Positions 44,338 through 52,727 of a stretch of 55,456 nucleotides of DNA are shown here, one piece after another. The stretch comes from an uncultured Granulosicoccaceae bacterium. Lineage in GTDB: Bacteria; Pseudomonadota; Gammaproteobacteria; Granulosicoccales; Granulosicoccaceae. The translations under genes were made by a program, and so were the position numbers. Where the stretch lies: assembly GCA_937928685.1 (NCBI GenBank), contig CALGJU010000193.1, positions 1-55,456 of the forward strand, written 5' to 3'. The notes below the pieces were generated by a model. It ran no database searches. It was not told where the DNA came from and saw only the letters and a program-made list of their open reading frames with translations. The first letter of the stretch is position 1; each line of letters begins with the position of its first letter.

Positions 44338-45642
44338 ATGCAGTTGAATAAACTGTTGATGGCGGCCGCATTGAGCACAGCCTTATGTACCGTTGCCCCT
44401 GCACAAGCCGAATCTGTAAAAATCAAACTTGAACCCTACGTCACCGGTCTCAATTCACCTTTGGCAATGGTTCAGCCAGATGGCGATGACCGTAAATTCG
44501 TTATCGAACAATTTGGCCGCATAAGAGTGATCAACGCGGAAGGCAAACTCGAAGCCACAGCTTTTCTAGACATACGCAACTTGATCGTAAAACAGTTCTC
44601 AGATTTTGACGAACGCGGTTTACTCGGCCTGGCCTTTCATCCCGAATTTAAATCCAATGGTAAATTCTACGTCGCCTATAGCGGGCACTTGGATTTCGAC
44701 GCAGACCTCGGTAAAGAATTCTGGTGGGATCACACCAACACGGTAGCCGAATTCACGGTTTCATCAGAGGATCCAAACGTTGCAAACCCTGCATCAATGC
44801 GAATCATTACTGCCACTGACTGGCCACAGTTTAACCACAACGGTCACTGGATCGGCTTTGGTCCTGATGGCATGCTTTACATCAGCATGGGGGATGGCGG
44901 CTACGCTAATGACTGGGGTATAGGCCATAACGTTACTGAAGGCAACGGGCAGGATCTAACGACCCACCTTGGTAAAATTCTACGTGTTGATGTAAACAAC
45001 ACAGAGAATGGTAAAAACTACGCCGTCCCTTCTGACAATCCATTTGTCGGCAGAGATGACGCACAGCCTGAAATCTGGGCATATGGCTTACGTAACCCGT
45101 GGCGCTGCTCTTTCGACATGGAAGACGGCAAGCTGATGTGTGGTGACGTACAGCAAAACAGCTTCGAAGAAATTGATGTCATCGAAAAAGGCGGCAACTA
45201 CGGCTGGCGCATGATGGAAGGCAAACACTGCTTTGAATACACAACTCCTGATGATCATCCGGCAGTGTGTGATACGGCGGGCTTAATTGAACCCGTCATG
45301 GAATACAACAACTGTACTGCGCAGCCAGACGGTTGTAAGGGTATTTCAGTCACCGGTGGTTATGTTTATCGTGGCGCGGTAGACGCCTGGAAAGGTAAGT
45401 ACATTTTTGGTGACTGGAGCCAATCTTTCGCTTCAATGAAAGGCCAGGTGTTTGTTGGCTCACCCGGTGATGACGGAGCATGGGAGATGAGTGATACCGA
45501 GGTGGTTAACATGCCTGGTGACAGACCTTACATCCTGGCCTTCGCGCAGGATGCTGAAGGTGAAGTTTACGCATTAACTTCAATCACTACCGGCCCTGTT
45601 GGTTCACTGGATACTATCTATAAGGTCGTCCCAGCAGAATAA
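44338..45642 (+). CDS. Exported PQQ-dependent sugar dehydrogenase family protein
   Basis: A signal peptide ends in APAQA (about residue 24). The 434-residue protein has the six-bladed propeller pattern of soluble aldose sugar dehydrogenases: LNSPLAMV, ERGLLGLAFHPEF, FNHNGHW with the likely catalytic His167, MGDGGYAND, LGKILRVD, YGLRNPWRCSFD and GGNYGWRMMEGKHC. PQQ is the usual cofactor; two extra Cys-containing loops are present. GGAGGAG precedes the ATG. A terminator follows, and then a di-haem cytochrome gene that may accept its electrons. Confidence 0.87.
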   Translation: MQLNKLLMAAALSTALCTVAPAQAESVKIKLEPYVTGLNSPLAMVQPDGDDRKFVIEQFGRIRVINAEGKLEATAFLDIRNLIVKQFSDFDERGLLGLAFHPEFKSNGKFYVAYSGHLDFDADLGKEFWWDHTNTVAEFTVSSEDPNVANPASMRIITATDWPQFNHNGHWIGFGPDGMLYISMGDGGYANDWGIGHNVTEGNGQDLTTHLGKILRVDVNNTENGKNYAVPSDNPFVGRDDAQPEIWAYGLRNPWRCSFDMEDGKLMCGDVQQNSFEEIDVIEKGGNYGWRMMEGKHCFEYTTPDDHPAVCDTAGLIEPVMEYNNCTAQPDGCKGISVTGGYVYRGAVDAWKGKYIFGDWSQSFASMKGQVFVGSPGDDGAWEMSDTEVVNMPGDRPYILAFAQDAEGEVYALTSITTGPVGSLDTIYKVVPAE

Positions 45643-45666
45643 ACACCAACTTGTAGCAATAGATAT

Positions 45667-45693
45667 AACTGCCCACGCTATGTGGGCAGTTTT
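45667..45693 (+). terminator. Intrinsic terminator after the sugar dehydrogenase gene
   Basis: AACTGCCCAC (45667-45676) pairs with GTGGGCAGTT (45682-45691) around a five-base loop and is followed by TTTTATAT. It lies 25 bases after the stop codon at 45642. Confidence 0.88.
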
Positions 45694-45766
45694 ATATGCA
45701 CAAACTGACTCCAATATCCCTGGTATTATCTCTAACGATTAGCAAACTAATCGCGAGCTGAAAAAT

Positions 45767-46513
45767 ATGAAAGCTGTCTTCCTTTGTACTCTGTTGTTCT
45801 CAACGCTATTCGCACAACAAGCCCACTCCGCTCCTAATCCCGTCAAAGGTGAAGCGCTTTTTAAGCAATGCACCAGTTGCCACGCCATTGGAGAAGGTGC
45901 AGCCCATACTGTGGGACCGACTCTAAACCACGTGTTTGGTCGAATTGCAGGTAAAGCCGATGGATACACAATCTACTCCGATGCAATGCGTGCAAAAGGC
46001 GAAGATGAGGAACTCCTTTGGGATGAGAAAAGCCTGTATATTTTTCTTGCAGGCCCTGCGCGCTACATCCCGGGCACCACTATGGGGTTTGCAGGCTTAC
46101 GCAAAGAACAGGAACTAAAAGACCTGCTCGCCTATCTGATTAATTTTTCACCTGCTTACGAGCCAGAATCCAGCACCGTCGTTAGCGCTGACGCAATTGC
46201 CGCCACCACACTTCCAGTGTTAAAAGCTGACGATGAAGAAGAAGCTCCAACATTCGATGAAGACTACCTTGCTAATGCTGAAGCCATCACCAGCGGCGGT
46301 GAGTTGTGGGCCAAGCAATGCCGGCACTGCCACGGCAACTCTGCATACCCTGGTAAAGCACCGAAACTTAAGCCAGCCCGATACAAACCAGAGTTTGTTT
46401 TTAACCGGGTGACCGACGGGTTTAGAAAGATGCCAGCATGGAAGAGCGTTTTCACATTAGACGAACGAAAAGCCATTGTTGCCTACGTACTAAGCAGACA
46501 ATTTTCTCCATAG
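45767..46513 (+). CDS. Exported di-haem cytochrome c
   Basis: A signal peptide (ends HSAPN, about residue 22) precedes two cytochrome c domains. The first has CTSCH at 35-39 and class I features (VGPTLNHVFGRIAGKADGYTIYSDAM, LAGPARYIPGTTMGF with a Met ligand); the second has CRHCH at 185-189 and a later Met in RKMPAWKSVF. An acidic linker (ADDEEEAPTFDED) joins them. It follows the sugar dehydrogenase gene, but a terminator and about 120 bases separate them. A shared electron path is inferred. Confidence 0.88.
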   Translation: MKAVFLCTLLFSTLFAQQAHSAPNPVKGEALFKQCTSCHAIGEGAAHTVGPTLNHVFGRIAGKADGYTIYSDAMRAKGEDEELLWDEKSLYIFLAGPARYIPGTTMGFAGLRKEQELKDLLAYLINFSPAYEPESSTVVSADAIAATTLPVLKADDEEEAPTFDEDYLANAEAITSGGELWAKQCRHCHGNSAYPGKAPKLKPARYKPEFVFNRVTDGFRKMPAWKSVFTLDERKAIVAYVLSRQFSP

Positions 46514-46583
46514 CCTTTGCCTGACGCTGAAACGCACTGGCCGACGAGAACGAAAAGAATTATACAGCGTCAATACCCGGGGT

Positions 46584-46606
46584 AACCCAAAGCGTGAGCG
46601 AGGGAT
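46584..46606. repeat. REP-like element
   Basis: AACCCAAAGCGTGAGCGAGG followed by GAT is a single copy of the dispersed 24-base element, lying between the cytochrome gene and eboF. Confidence 0.6.
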
Positions 46607-46608
46607 AC

Positions 46609-46668
46609 CTAGTGTACTGGAACAAATAGATCGCACATATGCACACTCTAATTGGTCCAGTACACTAG
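46609..46668. repeat. Inverted repeat between convergent genes
   Basis: CTAGTGTACTGGA (46609-46621) is repeated exactly, inverted, at 46656-46668, with 34 bases between. It follows the REP-like element and lies between the converging cytochrome and eboF genes, so it may act as a 3'-end structure for both. Confidence 0.65.
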
Positions 46669-46737
46669 CTCGCTCAGCTAGTAAAAAAATTTTTTGTAAA
46701 TGACAACATCGGATGGAAACAACCAGACAGAATATCT

Positions 46738-48123
46738 TTAATCGCCGAAGATATGCTTCAACACTAACGCCTTAAATTCAGTCGAGTGCACATCTCCGGA
46801 TGGTAAATGCTCCGCTGATGAACTGATCAACACCGGTCCATGTTGTGGATCATCCGTGGGCCTGCCGTGCGATCCTTTCACCAACTGGGTATCTTTTAGC
46901 GAGATCACATCCAGCAGTGCCCGAAACCCAAGTTTCTTTTTCGCTAGCCGCGAAGCGATCGCCGCCATGGGTATTTTTATTTCAGGATCTATAAATAGCT
47001 CTACCGGGTCATAACCGGGCTTACGATGGATATCAACCGTTCGTGCATAGTCCGGTGCGCGCTCATCATCTAACCAGTAGTAGTAACTAAACCATCTGTC
47101 CGCATGAGAGATTGCCACTAACTCACCGGCCCGCGGGTGATCCAAGCCCCACTCTTTTTTGCCTTCCTCATCCAACACATGCTCAACTCCGTCGAGCTGC
47201 TGCAATAGGGAACGGGTTTGTTCGTAACATTCAGGGTTATTGATATACACATGCGCAAGCTGATGGTCAGCGACTGCAAAAGCATCTGATGCGCCAGCGT
47301 CGAACTGTTCGTGTTGCTTCTCAACACGCACCTTCAATAAACCAGCCTCACGCAGCGCACGGTTGATATGCACGGCATCAGTCACTGGCGTAATACCGTA
47401 CTCAGAAACTATAATGACATGCTGTCCCTGGCTTTCAGCGGCTTCAATTAGTTGGCCACACAATGCATCTACCTGATTCAGATCACGTTGAATGTCCGCG
47501 TGTTCAAGATCTGGCCCATGTCGTTGTAAGTTGTAGTCCAGGTGTGGCAAATAGGTTAGCGTGAGCGTAGGCTCGCGGGTCTCCATCATGTGACAGGTCG
47601 CATCTGCTATCCATTTACTGGACGTGATGTCCGCTGCCGGCCCCCAGAATTTAAACAATGGAAACTGGCCGAACTTGCCGTCAAGCTCATCATGCAACTC
47701 TGCAGGGTACGCATAGTGATCAGGGATTTTACGACCGTCTGCGGGGTACATCGGGCGCGGTGTCGCGCTCCAGTCTGCGCTTGAATACATGTTGTACCAC
47801 CAGAACATTTTCGCACAGGTGAACTCCGGATCTCTGGCTTTACCCGCCTCCCAGATTTTCTCTCCACCCACCAGCTTATTTGATTGCCTCCACAGCCATA
47901 CCTCAGACAAGTCACGAAAGTACCAGCCATTGGCTACAATACCGTGCTCCGTCGGCAATTCTCCCGTCAGTAGCGTGGACTGCGCCGTACAGGTGACGGC
48001 GGGCGTAACAGCGGTCAGTGAACGCATGCCTCCCTTGCGAGCCAGCTTTTGCAGATGAGGGGTATGCTCACCCACGAGCGCCGGGCTAAGGCCGACGACT
48101 AATATTACAAGTGTTTTCTCCAT
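46738..48123 (-). CDS. eboF: EboF: alkaline phosphatase/nucleotide pyrophosphatase-family protein
   Basis: The 461-residue protein belongs to the alkaline phosphatase superfamily: the nucleophile region VTPAVTCTAQSTLLTGELP (Thr as nucleophile), HGIVANGWY, PHLDYNLQRHGPD, and late metal-ligand-type GSHGRPTDD. The first metal-binding Asp of pyrophosphatases (DGL) reads VVGLSP here. No sulfatase CxPxR is present. This pattern fits the phosphodiesterase-like protein of Ebo clusters; the substrate is unknown. It is divergent from eboE and points toward the cytochrome gene. Confidence 0.8.
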   Translation of the reverse strand: MEKTLVILVVGLSPALVGEHTPHLQKLARKGGMRSLTAVTPAVTCTAQSTLLTGELPTEHGIVANGWYFRDLSEVWLWRQSNKLVGGEKIWEAGKARDPEFTCAKMFWWYNMYSSADWSATPRPMYPADGRKIPDHYAYPAELHDELDGKFGQFPLFKFWGPAADITSSKWIADATCHMMETREPTLTLTYLPHLDYNLQRHGPDLEHADIQRDLNQVDALCGQLIEAAESQGQHVIIVSEYGITPVTDAVHINRALREAGLLKVRVEKQHEQFDAGASDAFAVADHQLAHVYINNPECYEQTRSLLQQLDGVEHVLDEEGKKEWGLDHPRAGELVAISHADRWFSYYYWLDDERAPDYARTVDIHRKPGYDPVELFIDPEIKIPMAAIASRLAKKKLGFRALLDVISLKDTQLVKGSHGRPTDDPQHGPVLISSSAEHLPSGDVHSTEFKALVLKHIFGD

Positions 48124-48206
48124 CCGACCATAATACTGACCAAGGCTGTTTTATTGCAACCGTATTCGTGCTTCACTATCAACATGTCAACAGCAAGTTA
48201 ATCAAT

Positions 48207-49409
48207 ATGCATGTGCAACACAGCAACGGTGGTACAGACCACCTTACGTACTGCTCAAATATCCATCCGGGTGAAAGCTGGGCAGAGGTGCTGGGCAACG
48301 TAGAAAAATACATTCCCCTGGTTCGTACCGCGCTCAACTGCACCGATGATTTCGGCATTGGCCTGAGGCTGTCGGCCGCTGCAGTATCAGAGCTTGCCGA
48401 ACCCGACCAACTCAAGCAGTTTAAAAAGTTACTAAAAGATAACCAAAGCTATGTATTCACGATTAATGGCTTCCCGTATGGACCCTTCCATGGCACCCGC
48501 GTAAAAGAAGACGTCTACCTGCCCGACTGGAAAGATCCGGAGCGTTTACGCTATACCAATCAACTGGCAGACGTATTCGCAGAAATTTTGCCCGAAGGCC
48601 AGACTGGCAGCATTAGCACGGTACCTGGTGCTTTCAAAGCCTGTGTCACTAATGATGACGACATCGAATTAATCAGAAGCACTATGGTCAGTCACTGCAT
48701 CCATTTGGCTCAACTGGAGCAGTCGCGTGGCATCAACATTGTCCTTGCACTGGAACCGGAACCCTGCTGTTTTCTTGAAACCATTGCTGAATCGGTTGCC
48801 TTTTTTCAAAATCACTTGTTCAGTACTACCTCTGTTAAACAGCTGCAGGCTGAGATGGATGTAAACTCACAGCAAGCAGAGGCTTTACTGCAAAAGCACC
48901 TCACCCTGTGCCTAGACCTATGCCATGCCGCGGTAGAGTTCGAAGATGCAAAAGCCTGCATAAACTCACTTAAACACGCCAACGTACAAATAGGAAAATT
49001 ACAAATAAGCGCGGGCTTGCGTCTTGAACAGGTCACCCCTGAGCGCGCCGAGCTTCTGCGACCATTTGTAGATCAGGTATACCTGCACCAGGTGATTGAA
49101 AATCACGATGGCAAAATCAATCGTTATACTGATCTTCCAGAAGCGTTTGCCAACCTCACCGATGATAAAAAGCCGCGTGAATGGAGGGTGCATTTCCATG
49201 TGCCGATATTTCTTGACGATCTTGGTGAATTTTCTTCCACACAGTTCTTTATTCGTGAAGCACTTGCACTACACAAACAAGATCCAATAAGCAAACACCT
49301 CGAAGTAGAAACCTACACCTGGAACGTCTTGCCCGATCAATATAAAAACCAGTCAATAGAAGACGCAATAGCACGCGAACTGAACTGGGTACGTGAACAA
49401 CTATCATGA
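48207..49409 (+). CDS. eboE: EboE: xylose-isomerase-like TIM-barrel metabolite-traffic protein
   Basis: From the ATG at 48207 the protein has 400 residues and starts with the EboE-type HLTYCSNIHPGESW; a longer frame from GTG 48111 overlaps eboF and is not family-like. Barrel features include INGFPYGPFHG, ALEPEPCC (Glu ligand), LCLDLCHAAVEFE and WRVHFHVPIF with His, fitting a sugar-isomerase-like metal site. EboE proteins have no defined reaction. The stop overlaps eboC by four bases (ATGA), so the pair is coupled. Confidence 0.87.
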   Translation: MHVQHSNGGTDHLTYCSNIHPGESWAEVLGNVEKYIPLVRTALNCTDDFGIGLRLSAAAVSELAEPDQLKQFKKLLKDNQSYVFTINGFPYGPFHGTRVKEDVYLPDWKDPERLRYTNQLADVFAEILPEGQTGSISTVPGAFKACVTNDDDIELIRSTMVSHCIHLAQLEQSRGINIVLALEPEPCCFLETIAESVAFFQNHLFSTTSVKQLQAEMDVNSQQAEALLQKHLTLCLDLCHAAVEFEDAKACINSLKHANVQIGKLQISAGLRLEQVTPERAELLRPFVDQVYLHQVIENHDGKINRYTDLPEAFANLTDDKKPREWRVHFHVPIFLDDLGEFSSTQFFIREALALHKQDPISKHLEVETYTWNVLPDQYKNQSIEDAIARELNWVREQLS

Positions 49410-50281
49410 GCTGGAACACAAAAACTATCTTGAAGCTTGGCAGGGTATCAAATCTGCCCACCGTGTGGAGTAATGCGCTTGCCGGGGTCGTACTCGCCGG
49501 TGTCAGCCCCTTCAACTTAAATTTGGCAACGCTGATCTTTGCCATGTCTCTTGCTTATGTCGGAGGCATGTTTCTCAATGATGCCTTCGATCGAAAGATT
49601 GATGCCGAAGAGCGCCCAGAGCGACCAATACCGGCTGGCGAAGTAAAAGCCGCAGAAGTGTTTGCAGCAGGTTTTACGCTGCTTGCGGGTGCTGTTTTTT
49701 TCACCTTTCTGGCAGCCTACGGCTGGGGTAGCAATGCGTTCATTGCAACGCTGCTGGCACTGGCGCTATGTGCAGCAATTACACTGTACAACGCATGGCA
49801 CAAAAACAATCCATTAAGTCCCATTGTTATGGGCATGTGCCGTATGTTGGTCTATCTTTGCGCCGCATTTACCGCAACATCAAGCCCATCAGTCATGGTG
49901 TACGTCGGTGCGGTAGTCATGCTCGCCTATCTGATCGGGCTCACCTACGTTGCCAAGCAAGAGAACCTCGGCGAAGTTAAAAACCTTTGGCCCGTAGCAT
50001 GCCTTGCTGTGCCGGCAATTTACGGTATTTATGCATTTTTCAGTGATACGCAAATATGGATAGCGCTGCTTGCATTCATAGCATGGGTAATATTTTGCCT
50101 GTACCTGATCAAAAGAAAAGCAAAGGGGGACATACCCAAAGCGGTCGTGTCTTTGATAGCTGGTATTGCACTGGTTGATGCCATTTTCATCGCCTCCACC
50201 AGCAGCCTTTTGATCATGACCTGTGCATTCGCCGCCTTCCTGGTGACGCTTTTTTTACAGCGATACATTGCCGGTACTTAA
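49406..50281 (+). CDS. eboC: EboC: UbiA family prenyltransferase
   Basis: EboC is an integral membrane prenyltransferase-like protein, 291 residues with about eight or nine helices. The first Asp motif NDxxDxxxD is at 58-66 (NDAFDRKID), followed by ERPIPAG, typical of UbiA. The second Asp motif is replaced by GLTYVAKQEN. It is coupled to eboE. A substrate is not known; transfer of a prenyl group onto a cyclitol or other polar acceptor is inferred from the cluster and from the nearby idi. Confidence 0.87.
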   Translation: MSWNTKTILKLGRVSNLPTVWSNALAGVVLAGVSPFNLNLATLIFAMSLAYVGGMFLNDAFDRKIDAEERPERPIPAGEVKAAEVFAAGFTLLAGAVFFTFLAAYGWGSNAFIATLLALALCAAITLYNAWHKNNPLSPIVMGMCRMLVYLCAAFTATSSPSVMVYVGAVVMLAYLIGLTYVAKQENLGEVKNLWPVACLAVPAIYGIYAFFSDTQIWIALLAFIAWVIFCLYLIKRKAKGDIPKAVVSLIAGIALVDAIFIASTSSLLIMTCAFAAFLVTLFLQRYIAGT

Positions 50282-50311
50282 TCGGTATCAATAACGCTGG
50301 TAACAACCTAA

Positions 50312-50848
50312 ATGCGTAAAAAGACACGATGCGAAGTCGCAGTGATACAGCCACTGGATGAGTTGGAGCAATCAACCCGTCTTGACGTACTTTCGTGGAT
50401 TGATTCCGGAGTTGATATTTGCAGGATAACAAAACCCGCTACCCCTCCGAAGCATCTGATCAGCTACTTCGTACTGGTCGACAATGAACATATTCTCCTC
50501 GTCGATCATATAAATGCCGAGCTATGGCTGCCAACGGGTGGTCATGTGGAACCAGGCGAACACCCCCAGGCAACTGTGCTTAGAGAAGCCTATGAGGAGC
50601 TATCAATCGAAGCTGAGTTTCTGTATGACAAACCGCTGTTTTTATCAATTGTGGATACGGTTGGCATTACCGCAGGGCATACAGACGTTTGCCTCTGGTA
50701 TGCATTGCGCGGTGATCGCAATGCAAATTATACGTTTGATGAGAGTGAGTTTCGAAAAATCAAGTGGTTTCACAAAGATGATGTGCCATTCGATCAAACT
50801 GATGCACATATGCGCCGCTTTCTCGCAAAGCTCTATCCAGAGTCATAA
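50312..50848 (+). CDS. NUDIX hydrolase
   Basis: The 178-residue protein has a full NUDIX box (GGHVEPGEHPQATVLREAYEE), the metal-dependent pyrophosphohydrolase signature. Its N-terminal 60 residues are a less common extension. It starts 30 bases after eboC on the same strand and may be in the same transcript. A role in handling a nucleotide- or prenyl-diphosphate intermediate is possible but not shown; NUDIX substrates cannot be read from the motif. Confidence 0.87.
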   Translation: MRKKTRCEVAVIQPLDELEQSTRLDVLSWIDSGVDICRITKPATPPKHLISYFVLVDNEHILLVDHINAELWLPTGGHVEPGEHPQATVLREAYEELSIEAEFLYDKPLFLSIVDTVGITAGHTDVCLWYALRGDRNANYTFDESEFRKIKWFHKDDVPFDQTDAHMRRFLAKLYPES

Positions 50849-50957
50849 CCACCCCGAACGTCATTATGGCTAATTCCAAATGGATGTAAGATAACGTAAT
50901 TAACTCTACGAAAAAAATATCTAAGACTATGTCCCAGCCATGTTGACAGCTGCGGGA

Positions 50958-50982
50958 AACCCGACGTGTGAGCGAGTGGATC
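50958..50982. repeat. REP-like element
   Basis: AACCCGACGTGTGAGCGAGT then GGATC: a single copy of the dispersed element in the space between the NUDIX and AAA ATPase genes. Confidence 0.65.
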
Positions 50983-51148
50983 AAGCCCCGTACGTCCTTC
51001 TGCGCCATGCCTGGCAACCATCTTCTGCATGCGCACAGATCCACAACGAATTGCCTCAGCCTGATTGGCGGCATTGAGATTGCTGCCTGGCACCGAAGGT
51101 CACAAGCGAAGCATTGATCGGAGGTCGTCACCGCTCTACAATAAAACG

Positions 51149-52306
51149 GTGCTGAAAACTCTTGCTATTCATAATTACCGCTCTATTCAATCTCTTGTTG
51201 CACCACTCGCGCAGCTAAACGTGATCACAGGCGCGAACGGGTGCGGGAAATCTAACCTTTATAGATCATTGCGCTTACTGGCTGATACCGCGCGTGGTGG
51301 CGTGATCAACTCCATCGCCGCAGAGGGAGGCTTGCAGTCAACCTTTTGGGCAGGACCGGAAAAAATCTCGCGCGCAATGAAAAAAGGCCATGTACCGGTT
51401 CAAGGCAGCCCGCGCCAGGATCGAGTGAGATTGCAGTTAGGTTTCTCCACCGAAGAGCTCAGCTATTCTATCGCCCTGGGCTTACCTACTCCCTCGCCTA
51501 GCGCTTTTACGCTCGACCCCGAAATAAAACGCGAATGCATCTGGGCCGGCAATACCTACCGACCCGCCAGTGCACTCACAGACCGGGATGGACCAGCCCT
51601 TAAGATTCGACGCGAGAGAAGCTGGCAAGTGATCAACCAACACGTACACAGCAGTGACAGCCTGTTTGATCACGGTAGTGACTTACTCACTACACCGGAA
51701 ATCTATTCCTTGCGTGAATCTATTCGTGGCTGGCGTTTCTACGATCACTTCCGAACCGACCGTGATGCACCGGCACGGCAACCACAACTCGGCACACGAA
51801 CACCCGTACTTCATCATGACGGTCGCGATGTGGCAGCGGCAATACAGACCATTCGTGAGGTCGGTGAAGCAGAGCAATTAGACATCGCTGTGAGTGACGC
51901 ATTTCCAGGTGCAAGACTCAATGTAAAACAATCTGAAGACGGCCTGTTCACCTTGCAGTTCACTCAGGACGGCTTGCTAAGGCCATTGTCAGGCGCTGAA
52001 CTATCTGATGGCACATTGCGCTATCTGCTATGGGTTGCTGCATTGCTTACCCCGCGGCCTCCACCGTTGATTGTATTAAACGAACCGGAAACCAGCTTGC
52101 ACCCGGATTTACTGCCATCACTTGCGCGGCTGATTCTGCAAGTGGCAAAACACACGCAAGTCTGTGTGGTGTCACATGCCAACAGATTGATCGCAGCGCT
52201 CGAAGAAGATGAAGGTTGCCACTCCATACGGCTTGAAAAAAATCTCGGTCAAACTGAGATCGTGGGGCAAGGGCTACTTGATGAACCGTCGTGGAAGTGG
52301 CCCTGA
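51149..52306 (+). CDS. AAA family ATPase (AAA_21/RecF-like)
   Basis: From the GTG at 51149 the product is 385 residues and starts LKTLAIHNYRSIQSL, the usual opening of this family; an upstream frame to 51065 has no family match. Walker A is GANGCGKSN (about 28-36), Walker B with a signature-like region IVLNEPETSLHPD (about 306-318), and VVSHANRL closes the site. Such stand-alone ATPases occur in DNA repair and in defence systems, but no nuclease or partner lies beside it. I make no functional claim. Confidence 0.8.
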   Translation: MLKTLAIHNYRSIQSLVAPLAQLNVITGANGCGKSNLYRSLRLLADTARGGVINSIAAEGGLQSTFWAGPEKISRAMKKGHVPVQGSPRQDRVRLQLGFSTEELSYSIALGLPTPSPSAFTLDPEIKRECIWAGNTYRPASALTDRDGPALKIRRERSWQVINQHVHSSDSLFDHGSDLLTTPEIYSLRESIRGWRFYDHFRTDRDAPARQPQLGTRTPVLHHDGRDVAAAIQTIREVGEAEQLDIAVSDAFPGARLNVKQSEDGLFTLQFTQDGLLRPLSGAELSDGTLRYLLWVAALLTPRPPPLIVLNEPETSLHPDLLPSLARLILQVAKHTQVCVVSHANRLIAALEEDEGCHSIRLEKNLGQTEIVGQGLLDEPSWKWP

Positions 52307-52727
52307 TTCCGGCTGCATACACCTGCACCGCAGCAAAGCGCACCCACCATTCCTACAGCGTATCGAAGATGCGTACCTTTGGACTAATGCAAAAAATTCC
52401 GACGAAAGGACACACACTGCGACATGCCACTCGCCGACGCGTCAGGTTTCCCGACGCCTGAACACACCAGTGCTTTTGGGCAACCCGACGCGTCAGCGAG
52501 TGGCCAGTCTGCAGCGATCCTTACCGGTCTCTCTGCAGACTGTAGACCAACCGGTATACGCTATTCTCATATGCCCCCTCTACGACGACTCCCGGATAGC
52601 TATCAGAGAATAACCATAATTAACCAACAAAATACAATGACAACTAAGCGAGCCCAGCCGATGCACCAGTAAGATTTACTCACCTGTTTCAGCTAAACTA
52701 TTGGGCAATTACAAGCGCTAGCGGCCA
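52307..52727. other. Gene-free stretch with REP-like pair
   Basis: I see no gene between the ATPase and HMG-CoA lyase genes. Open frames on both strands here lack ribosome sites. The main content is the inverted REP-like pair at 52425-52505. Confidence 0.5.
52425..52505. repeat. REP-like inverted pair
   Basis: AACCCGACGCGTCAGCGAGT plus GGCC at 52482-52505 is matched by a diverged inverted copy at 52425-52448 (reads GCCACTCGCCGACGCGTCAG plus GTTT on the plus strand), 33 bases apart. The arrangement matches the pair at 34.0 kb. Confidence 0.65.

Noticed and set aside
51149-52306. AAA ATPase as part of a defence system
   Set aside because: No nuclease, toxin or other partner lies next to it, and the flanking genes are metabolic.
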